Assembly (NCBI GenBank): GCA_016719645.1
Contig: JADJYS010000014.1
Location: forward strand, 62,001 to 126,000
From: a bacterium
GTDB lineage: Bacteria > Krumholzibacteriota > Krumholzibacteriia > LZORAL124-64-63
DNA: 64,000 nucleotides
Reading direction: 5' to 3'
Made by a program: the position numbers and the translations under genes
The notes under the pieces: model-generated
What the model saw: only the letters and a program-made list of their open reading frames with translations
What the model was told of the DNA's origin: nothing
The model's database searches: none
Shown: positions 8,676-16,188 of the stretch, piece after piece
How positions within the stretch are numbered: position 1 is the stretch's first letter
Layout of the letters: every line of letters starts with the position of its first letter

Positions 8676-11600
8676 ATGGAGGGTAAGCCGGCGCCCGCAC
8701 GTCCCCTGACCCCGGCAGCGCTCCCGTTCTCGGCGCCCACGGGCGGCTTCGTCACGCTCGACGGGGAGCCGTTCTACCGCATCGCGGCCTACGACAGCCT
8801 CGAGCCCTTCCTGATGACCCTGGCCAACGACGCCGACCTGTGGCTGTTCATCTCCTCGCGCGGCGGCCTGACCGCGGGCCGGATCGACCCGGACGGGGCG
8901 CTGTTCCCCTACGTGACGGTCGACGAGCTGCACGACGCCCACCACCACACCGGCCCGCGCACGCTGATCCGCCTGGCGTCCGCCGACGGGGCGACGACCC
9001 TGTGGGAACCGTTCGCCGACCGCGCCGGCGAGGCGCAGGTCGAGAGGAACCTCTACAAGAGCGCCGCCGGCACGCGCCTCGTCTTCGAGGAGATCGATCA
9101 CGCGCTCGGCCTGGCGTTCCGGCACGAGTGGGCCGGCTGCGACGAGTTCGGGTGGGTGCGCACCGCCACGCTGGAGAACCGGTCCGGCGCGACCCGGCGC
9201 CTCGACCTGCTGGACGGCTTGCTCAACGTGCTGCCTCACGGGGCGCCGCTGAGCCTGTACCAGCAGACGCCGAACCTGGTCGACGCCTACAAGAAGTCCG
9301 AAATCGATCCCGCCACGGGCCTGGGGGTGTTCTCGCTGACCGCCGGCATCACCGATCGGGCCGAGGCTCTGGAATCGCTGAAGGCCAACGTCGTCTGGTG
9401 CTGCGGGCTCGCGGGAAGCCGCCGCCACCTGTCGCGCCGGTCGCTCGACGACTTCCGCCGCGGCCGCGCCGCCGCCGCCGACACGACGCTCAACGGCGTC
9501 CGCGGCAACTACCTGGTCGGCGCGAGCCTGAAGCTGGGTCCGGGCGCCGCGGTGCGCTGGCGCCTGGTCTGCGACACCGGCCGCGACCACGTCGCGGTCG
9601 CGGCCCTGCGGCGACTGCTGCGCGAGGAACCGGACCTGGACGCCCGCGTCGCCGCGGCGCTGGACCGGGCCGGCGAGGGTCTGCGGCGCAACGTCGCCGC
9701 CGCCGACGGCCTGCAGGCCACCGGCCGCCCCGAGGCCTGGGCCCATCACTTCGCGAACGTCCTGTTCAACAACATGCGCGGCGGCGTCTTCTGGCGGAAC
9801 GAGACGGCGCCCGCCGACGATTTCGCCGCCTTCGTGCACGCCCGCGACCGCGGGGTCGCCGCGCGCCGGCGCGGGCTGCTCGACGCCCTGCCCGAGTCGC
9901 CGTCGATCCGCGAGCTGCGCGAGGCGGCCGTCGCCTCCGGCGACTCCGACCTCGTGCGGTACGCCCTGGAGTACCTGCCCCTGCACTTCGGGCGCCGCCA
10001 CGGCGACCCGAGCCGGCCCTGGAACACGTTTTCGATCCGCGCGCGGGGCCACGGCGGGGCCCGCTCGCTGGGCTACGAGGGCAACTGGCGGGACATCTTC
10101 CAGAACTGGGAGGCCCTCTGCGTCTCCTATCCCGGGTTCCTGCCGAACGTCGTCGCCAAGTTCGTCAACGCCTCGACGGTCGACGGCTTCAATCCCTACC
10201 GCGTCTCCCGCGACGGCGTGGACTGGGAGACCGTCAAGCCGTCGGATCCCTGGAGCAACATCGGCTACTGGGGCGATCACCAGGTGGTCTACCTGCTGCG
10301 CCTGCTCGAGCTCTGGCACCGCCACGAGCCCGCCGCGTTCGGCGCGGCGCTCGGCGACCGGATCTACACCTACGTCGAGGTGCCGTACCGCATCAAGCCC
10401 TACGCCGAGATCCTGAAGAACCCGAGCGACACGATCGAGTTCGACACGGAGCTCGCGGCGCGGATCGGGGCGCGCGTCGCCGCCATCGGCACCGACGGCA
10501 AGCTGCTGCACGGCGGGGACGGCGCGGTCCGCCGCGCGAACCTGTTCGAGAAGCTGCTGGTGCCCGCGTTGTCCAAGCTGTCGAACCTGGTTCCCGACGC
10601 CGGCATCTGGATGAACACGCAGCGCCCGGAGTGGAACGACGCCAACAACGCGCTGGCCGGCGGCGGCGTCTCGGTGGTCACGCTCTGCCATCTGAGACGC
10701 TACCTGGCATTCCTCGCCGAACGCTTCGCGTCGGCCGGCGAGGCCGAGCTGCCCGTCGCGGCCGAGATCGCCGCCTGGTTCGACGGCGTCGCGCGGGTCC
10801 TGGAGGAGGAAGCGCTCCCGGCCGGCGCGGGCGCGCTCGACCCGCGCGAGCGCAAGCGGCTGCTGGACCGTCTCGGCGGCGCCTTCGACGACTACCGCCG
10901 GGCGGCGTACGCGGGCGGGCTGAACGGCGACGTCGGCCTCGCGCCGGCGCGCGCCGCCCGCCTGTGCCGCACCGCCCTGGCCTGGACCGAACGCAGCCTC
11001 GCGGCCAACCGCCGCGACGACGGCCTGTACCACGGCTACAACCTGCTGCACTTCTCCCCCGACGCCTCCCGGGCCGAGGTGGACCGTCTGCCGGTGATGC
11101 TCGAGGGGCAGGTCGCCGCGCTCGATTCGGGCGCGCTGGACCCGGCCGCATCGCTCGCGGTGATCGAGCAGCTGTTCGCCAGCGACCTCTACCGCCCGGA
11201 CCGCCGGAGCTTCCTGCTGTACCCGGAACGCGAGCTGCCGGGATTCCTGGCGCGCAACCTCGTGCCGGACGACCTCGCCGGGGCGGTGCCCCTGCTGCGG
11301 GAGTCGCTCGCCGCCGGCGACGACGCCCTGGTCGCCCGCGACGCCGACGGCGCCCTCCGCTTCGCCGCCGGCCTGCGCAACGAACGCGACCTCGAAGCGG
11401 CGCTCGACAAGCTGGCCGAGCGCCCCGGCCTGGCCGGGACCGTCGCCCGCGACCGCGAGGCCGTGCGCGAGCTTTACGAACGCGTGTTCCGCCACCGCTC
11501 CTACACCGGGCGCTCCGGCGTGATGTACGGTTACGAGGGGCTGGGCTGCATCTACTGGCACATGGTCGCGAAGCTGCTGCTGGCGACCCAGGCGGCCGCC

Positions 11601-12158
11601 CTGCGCGCCGAGAGCGAGGGCTCGCCGGCCGCGATCCGCGACGGCCTGGCCGCGGCCTACTTCCGCATCCGCGCCGGCCTCGGCCCCGAGAAGAGCGTCG
11701 CGGAGTTCGGCGCCTTCCCGACCGATCCCTACTCGCACACCCCGGCCCACGGCGGCGCCAAGCAGCCGGGAATGACCGGCCAGGTGAAGGAGGAGATCCT
11801 GGCCAGGTTCGGCGAGCTGGGCGTGAGCGTGTCCGACGGCGCCGTGCGCTTCCGCCCGCACCTGCTGCGGGAAGACGAATTCCTCGCGCAGCCTTCCGCC
11901 TTCCGGTACTACGATGTGGAGGGTCGCGAACGGACCATCGCCCTGTCGGCCGGCCAGCTGGCGTTCACCTACTGCCAGGTGCCGATCGTGTACACCCGGA
12001 GCGACGGACCGGCGCGTCTGCGCGTCACGTGCGCCGACGGCTCGTCGACCCGGGACGACGGCGACAGGTTGTCCCCGGCCACGAGCACCGAGCTGTTCGC
12101 CCGCAGCGGCCGGGTCGCACTGATCGAGGTCGGAGTCAGCCTGCCGCGCCCGGCCTGA
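8676..12158 (+). CDS. Inverting beta-1,3-oligoglucan phosphorylase-type enzyme (GH94/GH149/GH161 superfamily)
   Basis: This 1160-residue cytoplasmic-type protein has no signal peptide. An N-terminal beta-sandwich region (about 1-300) leads into an (alpha/alpha)6 barrel containing YEGNWRDIFQNWEAL and WSNIGYWGDHQV. The segment RPEWNDANNAL corresponds to the GH94 GDWND loop, making Asp655 the likely general acid. The size exceeds cellobiose phosphorylases (about 800 residues) and matches GH149 and GH161 beta-1,3-glucan phosphorylases. The expected reaction is reversible phosphorolysis of beta-1,3-oligoglucosides to glucose 1-phosphate. Laminarin-type neighbours (GH16, GH17, GH1) support this specificity, but the exact family is inferred. 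The start at 8676 has only a weak AGGCAGG upstream. Confidence 0.8.
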   Translation: MEGKPAPARPLTPAALPFSAPTGGFVTLDGEPFYRIAAYDSLEPFLMTLANDADLWLFISSRGGLTAGRIDPDGALFPYVTVDELHDAHHHTGPRTLIRLASADGATTLWEPFADRAGEAQVERNLYKSAAGTRLVFEEIDHALGLAFRHEWAGCDEFGWVRTATLENRSGATRRLDLLDGLLNVLPHGAPLSLYQQTPNLVDAYKKSEIDPATGLGVFSLTAGITDRAEALESLKANVVWCCGLAGSRRHLSRRSLDDFRRGRAAAADTTLNGVRGNYLVGASLKLGPGAAVRWRLVCDTGRDHVAVAALRRLLREEPDLDARVAAALDRAGEGLRRNVAAADGLQATGRPEAWAHHFANVLFNNMRGGVFWRNETAPADDFAAFVHARDRGVAARRRGLLDALPESPSIRELREAAVASGDSDLVRYALEYLPLHFGRRHGDPSRPWNTFSIRARGHGGARSLGYEGNWRDIFQNWEALCVSYPGFLPNVVAKFVNASTVDGFNPYRVSRDGVDWETVKPSDPWSNIGYWGDHQVVYLLRLLELWHRHEPAAFGAALGDRIYTYVEVPYRIKPYAEILKNPSDTIEFDTELAARIGARVAAIGTDGKLLHGGDGAVRRANLFEKLLVPALSKLSNLVPDAGIWMNTQRPEWNDANNALAGGGVSVVTLCHLRRYLAFLAERFASAGEAELPVAAEIAAWFDGVARVLEEEALPAGAGALDPRERKRLLDRLGGAFDDYRRAAYAGGLNGDVGLAPARAARLCRTALAWTERSLAANRRDDGLYHGYNLLHFSPDASRAEVDRLPVMLEGQVAALDSGALDPAASLAVIEQLFASDLYRPDRRSFLLYPERELPGFLARNLVPDDLAGAVPLLRESLAAGDDALVARDADGALRFAAGLRNERDLEAALDKLAERPGLAGTVARDREAVRELYERVFRHRSYTGRSGVMYGYEGLGCIYWHMVAKLLLATQAAALRAESEGSPAAIRDGLAAAYFRIRAGLGPEKSVAEFGAFPTDPYSHTPAHGGAKQPGMTGQVKEEILARFGELGVSVSDGAVRFRPHLLREDEFLAQPSAFRYYDVEGRERTIALSAGQLAFTYCQVPIVYTRSDGPARLRVTCADGSSTRDDGDRLSPATSTELFARSGRVALIEVGVSLPRPA

Positions 12159-12214
12159 CACCCGCGGCGTCAACCAGCGGCCCGGCGCGGCCGGACCCGC
12201 ACCAGGAGCCGACC

Positions 12215-13837
12215 ATGCAGCCCAAGCCGCCGCTGCCGGCGCCCGCCCGCGCAGCGCTCCTCGCCCTCGTCATGGTGGCGGCTCTCGCCGGCGCCGCGCC
12301 CGCCCAGTGCATCCTGGCCAATCCCAGCTTCGAGGTCGCCGGCTCCGGCGGCGTCGTCTTCGGCGGCTGGAACCAGTTCGGTTCGGTCGGGCTCTCGACG
12401 ATCGCCAGCCACGGCCACAAGGCCGCGCGCGTCAGGGGGCCCAACGCGGGCGGCTGGGACGTGTCCGGCTTCTGGCAGGCGCACACCTGCACCGCGGGCG
12501 AGTCGTTCGAAGTGACCGGCAACGTGCTGGTCCCGTCGCTCAGGCCCCTGACCGGAGCGTGCCTCGCCCTGGTCAACGTGGAATGGCGCGACGGCGCCGG
12601 CAACCTGATCGACTACGACGCCAACACCGTCGCCACCGCGAGCAGCGCGACCGACACGTACCTCCCCTTCGCGCTGACGGCCGGGCCGGCGCCGGCGGGC
12701 TCCGCCACGGCCCGCCTGCTGCTCGGCGTGCTGCAGAGCCCGTCCGATCCCTCGCCCGACGTCTACTACGACCAGGTCACGTTCTATGCCACCGCCGCGC
12801 CGACGATCGACGACGTGCAGTGGAACGACTTCCCCGGAGGCAGGACCCTGGATTTCGCCGGCCGCCTCTGGCGCGTCAAGGGCCCGGGCTACTACGGCCC
12901 CGGCGGCAACCTCTTCAGCGACTCCCAGGCGAGCGTCTGGGTCGATGAGGCCGGGGCCCTGCACCTGACGGCGCAGAGGGTCGGCAGCAACTGGTACTGC
13001 ACCGAGGTCGCCGTCGAAGATGCGCTCGGCTACGGCGACTACGTGGTGACGACGGCCGGCCGGCTCGACCTGCTCGATCCCCAGGTCGTGCTCGGCCTGT
13101 ACCTGTGGGAGTACGGCCCCTGCTGGGACGAGGGCTACCTCTGGTGGAACGCGTTCAACGAGATCGACATCGAGTACAGCCGCTGGGGCGACCCCTCGCA
13201 GGGGATCGGGCAGTTCGTGGCCCAGCCCTGGGACTGGAGCGGCAACCTGACCCGCTTCGACGCCGCGTTCGCCGCCGGCGAGATCGTCAGCCACGCGATG
13301 CGCTGGCTGCCCGACCGCGTCGAATTCCGCGTCTGGCGCGGCGGTCCGCAGGACGAGTCGGCCGGGACCCTGATCCGGGCCTGGACCTACACCGGCCCGC
13401 ACATCCCGCGTCCCGAGCAGCCGCGGACACACCTGAACATCTGGAAGCTCTCGGGCACGCCGGCGACGAACCAGGAGGTCGTGATCAGCGACTTCAGGTT
13501 CGTGCCGGAAGGCGCGACCGCCGTCCCCGACGACCGCCGCCCCGGCATGCCCATGGTCGCGGCAGGCCGCCTGCTGCCCGCCGCGCCGAACCCCTTCAAC
13601 CCCTCCACGGCGCTGCGCTTCGAACTCGACCGCGCCGGTCGGGTCGAACTCGAGATCTTCGACCTGGCGGGCCGGCGCGTGCGGACGCTGGCCCGCGGCG
13701 ATTTCCCGGCCGGGGCCCACGCCGTCGAGTGGGACGGATGCGACGGCGAGGGATCGGCGCTGCCGTCGGGCGCCTACCTGGTCCGGCTGCGGGGCGACGA
13801 CTTCATCGAAACCGGCGGCCTGTCCCTCGTCAGGTGA
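12215..13837 (+). CDS. Secreted GH16-like glucanase with N-terminal CBM-like domain and FlgD/Ig tail
   Basis: AGGAG precedes the ATG. The 540-residue product has a signal peptide (ALLALVMVAALAGAAPAQ). Residues 30-195 form a CBM4/9-like sandwich (NPSFEVAGSGG, ending DVYYDQVTFYA), residues about 200-440 a GH16-like catalytic domain, and residues 455-540 a FlgD/Ig sorting tail (APNPFNPSTALRFEL). The catalytic motif is EIDIE (Glu316, Asp318, Glu320), the ExDxE form without beta-bulge seen in licheninase/XTH-type GH16. This contrasts with the ExDxxE enzyme at 1871 and suggests the pair covers different linkages. It ends the rightward operon ahead of a strong terminator. Confidence 0.85.
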   Translation: MQPKPPLPAPARAALLALVMVAALAGAAPAQCILANPSFEVAGSGGVVFGGWNQFGSVGLSTIASHGHKAARVRGPNAGGWDVSGFWQAHTCTAGESFEVTGNVLVPSLRPLTGACLALVNVEWRDGAGNLIDYDANTVATASSATDTYLPFALTAGPAPAGSATARLLLGVLQSPSDPSPDVYYDQVTFYATAAPTIDDVQWNDFPGGRTLDFAGRLWRVKGPGYYGPGGNLFSDSQASVWVDEAGALHLTAQRVGSNWYCTEVAVEDALGYGDYVVTTAGRLDLLDPQVVLGLYLWEYGPCWDEGYLWWNAFNEIDIEYSRWGDPSQGIGQFVAQPWDWSGNLTRFDAAFAAGEIVSHAMRWLPDRVEFRVWRGGPQDESAGTLIRAWTYTGPHIPRPEQPRTHLNIWKLSGTPATNQEVVISDFRFVPEGATAVPDDRRPGMPMVAAGRLLPAAPNPFNPSTALRFELDRAGRVELEIFDLAGRRVRTLARGDFPAGAHAVEWDGCDGEGSALPSGAYLVRLRGDDFIETGGLSLVR

Positions 13838-13864
13838 ACGCGCCCCGGCGGGTACGCAGAAAGA

Positions 13865-13891
13865 AGGGGGTCCGGCGTCGCCGGACCCCCT
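13865..13891. terminator. Bidirectional hairpin terminator
   Basis: Thirteen-bp perfect arms (13865-13877 and 13879-13891) flanked by AAGAAG and TCTTC lie between the converging stops at 13837 and 13929. Confidence 0.8.
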
Positions 13892-13928
13892 CTTCATCGC
13901 GCGCAGCGGCGCGACGCGGGCGAGATGT

Positions 13929-14621
13929 CTAGTAGAGAGCCTTGATCGTGCCCCAGCTCATGGTCTCCGAGGAGACCGTGCCTTCCGGACCGACGACCAG
14001 CGTGCCGAAGGGAGCCAGGTCGGTGACCCAGACGTTGACGCCGGTGGTCTGGAAGCCCCACTGCACGTGGCGGGCCGGATCGTTGATGGCGACCTGCGAC
14101 AGGCTGAACGGCCCGGGCGAGGACAGGACCACCGTGGTCTGCACGAACGACGAGAAGTCGGGGGCGAAGTCCTTGATGAAGGCCAGGACCGTGTGGGCGC
14201 TGGTCAGGGTGTTGGACAGGACCTCGCCGGAGAACGTCACGGTCTGGCCCGCGAGGGCGCCATCGACCTGGGCGTAGAGGTTGGCTTCCATGATCTTGTT
14301 GCCCGGCGCGCCCGGACCGCCGCAGTTCGGCGGCGAGACCCCGCCGACGCACTGGTACCAGTACTCGTTCGGATCGCCGATCGTGTTCGGCCCCAGGGTC
14401 AGGATGGAGCCGCTGTAGACGGCCGTCAGATCGCCGATTCCCCAGCCGCTGCCCCACAGGAAGTTGCCGCCCAGATCGAACACGTTCATGTACCCGAAGG
14501 TGATCGCCGCCGGATCGACCGTGACGTCGGTCTGCGCCTGGGCGACGGCCGCGCCGAACGACACGAGCGCGAGCACGATCAACAGTGCGCGAAGAGCAAC
14601 GTTACCATTTGTCCTCATCAT
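13929..14621 (-). CDS. Secreted beta-rich protein of the glucan regulon
   Basis: AAGGAG lies 5 nt before the first of two adjacent ATGs. The 230-residue product has a signal peptide (LLIVLALVSFGAAVAQAQ) and a single beta-rich domain with a CVGG...NCGG cysteine pair. VLAFIKDFAPDFSSF and HVQWGFQTTGVNVWV resemble the matching part of the protein at 7590, so the two look like divergent paralogs; this one lacks the FlgD tail. No catalytic residues are recognisable. Its promoter copies the architecture of the 7590 promoter, including the operator and TATGAT box. A role in binding beta-glucan is inferred from co-regulation only. Confidence 0.65.
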   Translation of the reverse strand: MMRTNGNVALRALLIVLALVSFGAAVAQAQTDVTVDPAAITFGYMNVFDLGGNFLWGSGWGIGDLTAVYSGSILTLGPNTIGDPNEYWYQCVGGVSPPNCGGPGAPGNKIMEANLYAQVDGALAGQTVTFSGEVLSNTLTSAHTVLAFIKDFAPDFSSFVQTTVVLSSPGPFSLSQVAINDPARHVQWGFQTTGVNVWVTDLAPFGTLVVGPEGTVSSETMSWGTIKALY

Positions 14622-14747
14622 GACGACTCCTTGATTTGAAGTGCGCGGTCCCTGGGGTTTTCGCGGAATACCCGGATACCTGGACGCCGCCCCGTGCGGT
14701 CGTCGACGATCTTGCCATCACAGGATCGAGGCATCTCCACTGGGAAG

Positions 14748-14778
14748 ATCATAAACTATGTTCGGTGACCGAATCAAG
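14748..14778 (-). promoter_or_regulatory. Promoter and operator 2 of the leftward secreted-protein gene
   Basis: On the minus strand TTGATT (14777-14772) and TATGAT (14753-14748) are 18 bp apart. A 23-bp copy of the operator (14756-14778, perfect core TTCGGT-G-ACCGAA at 14761-14773) fills the spacer. The run CCGAACATAGT followed by TATGAT is shared with operator 1. The surrounding 488-nt intergenic region (14622-15109) has no gene. Its 14779-14880 part is strikingly AT-rich for this genome and could serve as an UP element for both divergent promoters. Confidence 0.7.
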
Positions 14779-14887
14779 TAGATTTTCAGGATATTAAAAA
14801 AGTGATGAATTGTTAAATTTTAGCAGGCATCATAAATAATGAGATGAATCGTGAAAGATTTTCCCGGGCTCCCAATCCACGAACTTG

Positions 14888-14935
14888 TTGGCCGGCATGT
14901 CGGTTTCTGGTACTTTGTTCGGGTCTCGTACAAAG
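14888..14935 (+). promoter_or_regulatory. Promoter and operator 3 of the GH17 gene
   Basis: TTGGCC (14888-14893), a 17-bp spacer and TGG-TACTTT (an extended -10) precede operator 3 at 14913-14935. That site has perfect CTTTGT/ACAAAG outer arms and the inner core TGTTCGGGTCTCGTACA. The operator would overlap the transcription start. The resulting 5' leader is about 185 nt. Confidence 0.6.
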
Positions 14936-15109
14936 CTTCCGCGATGTCTTCGGTCCCAGCCTGCAGAGGTCGGCCCGGGGGGTGAATCCGGCGATGATGG
15001 ACCTGCTCGGCGCTTTGCCGACACCGGACCACAACGAAAGCTGGCGCCCGATGGACGCTCATCCCCTCGTCGGCCCCGTCGCGGTCGCGCTCCCCGCGGA
15101 GGTGTTATC

Positions 15110-16144
15110 ATGTGGTTCCAGGTGATCCCCGCGGCCACCGCGGCGCTCGTCCTCGCCGGACCGGCGGCCGGCGGCATGGCGGCGCCGCTCGACACCACCC
15201 AGCAACGGGAGGCTGCCGTGGACGTACGTCCTTTCCAGCTCAGCGACGAGGGCGCCTGGATCGGCGAGGCGATCTGTTACGGACCGCACCGCGACGGCCA
15301 GCGACCGGGCGGGCCCGGTCCCGCGGCCGACCAGATCCTCGAAGACCTGCGTCTGATGCGGCCGCGGTGGCGCCTGCTGCGGACCTACGGCGCGGCGGAG
15401 ACCGCCGAGACGATCCTCGCGACGATCCGCGCCGATTCCCTGGGCATGAAGGTCTTGCTGGGCGCGTGGATCGAGCCCGAACGGGGAGACGGCGACCAGG
15501 GCGCTCCGGACACCGAGAAGACCGACGCCAACGAGCGGGAATGCGCGGCCGCGATCCGGCTGGCCAACGCCTACCCCGACGTGGTCATCGCCGTGTGCGT
15601 GGGCAACGAGACCCAGGTGTCGTGGTCGGGGAACCGCTGCTCCCCGGCGACGCTGATCGCCAGGATCCGCCAGGTGCGCGCGGCCGTGACGGTCCCGGTC
15701 AGCACCGCCGACGATTTCGCCTACTGGCGCGAGCCCGCCAGCCGCGAGGTGGCCCGCGAGCTCGACTTCATCACCCTGCACGCGCATCCGCTGTGGAACG
15801 GCCGCTCCCTGGACGAGGGCCTGCCGTGGCTCGACGCCCGCCTGGCCGAGGTGCGCGACGCGCACCCGGGCGCGACGCTGGCGCTGGGCGAGGTCGGCTG
15901 GGCGACCGACCGCGGGACCGAGGGGAATCAGGGGCGGCTGATCGCGGGCCGCACCGACGAGGCGAGCCAGACCGAATTCTACCGGCGCTACCGCGCCTGG
16001 GTCGCGGACGCGCGCCTGGCTTCGTTCTGGTTCGAGGCCTTCGACGAGAACTGGAAGGGCAGCGACGACCCGCACGAGGTCGAGAAGCACTGGGGGCTGT
16101 TCCGCGCCGACCGCTCCCCCAAGCCGGCGCTGGCCGTCGAGTGA
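15110..16144 (+). CDS. GH17 family beta-1,3-glucanase, secreted
   Basis: GGAGG sits 7 nt before the ATG at 15110, which beats the earlier in-frame codons. The 344-residue product has a signal peptide (MWFQVIPAATAALVLAGPAAG). The fold is a GH17 TIM barrel: VVIAVCVGNETQVSW gives the acid/base Glu167 and LALGEVGWATD the nucleophile Glu261. FITLHAHPLWNG and SFWFEAFDENWKG are the other typical blocks. GH17 enzymes hydrolyse or transglycosylate beta-1,3-glucan with retention. It is monocistronic on the far side of the divergent promoter, under operator 3. Confidence 0.9.
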   Translation: MWFQVIPAATAALVLAGPAAGGMAAPLDTTQQREAAVDVRPFQLSDEGAWIGEAICYGPHRDGQRPGGPGPAADQILEDLRLMRPRWRLLRTYGAAETAETILATIRADSLGMKVLLGAWIEPERGDGDQGAPDTEKTDANERECAAAIRLANAYPDVVIAVCVGNETQVSWSGNRCSPATLIARIRQVRAAVTVPVSTADDFAYWREPASREVARELDFITLHAHPLWNGRSLDEGLPWLDARLAEVRDAHPGATLALGEVGWATDRGTEGNQGRLIAGRTDEASQTEFYRRYRAWVADARLASFWFEAFDENWKGSDDPHEVEKHWGLFRADRSPKPALAVE

Positions 16145-16188
16145 CGGCCGTCGGCTGACGACCGGCGGCGAGACGCCGCGCCCGCGAG

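Noticed and set aside
8661..12173. 1170-codon antisense open frame opposite the phosphorylase
   Set aside because: Third-position GC bias keeps the antisense frame open; its composition is low-complexity Ala/Gly/Val/Arg with no domain.
14830..15198. Small minus-strand frames in the GH17 upstream region
   Set aside because: Several overlapping frames of 70-120 codons have no start signals and cover the operator and promoter area.
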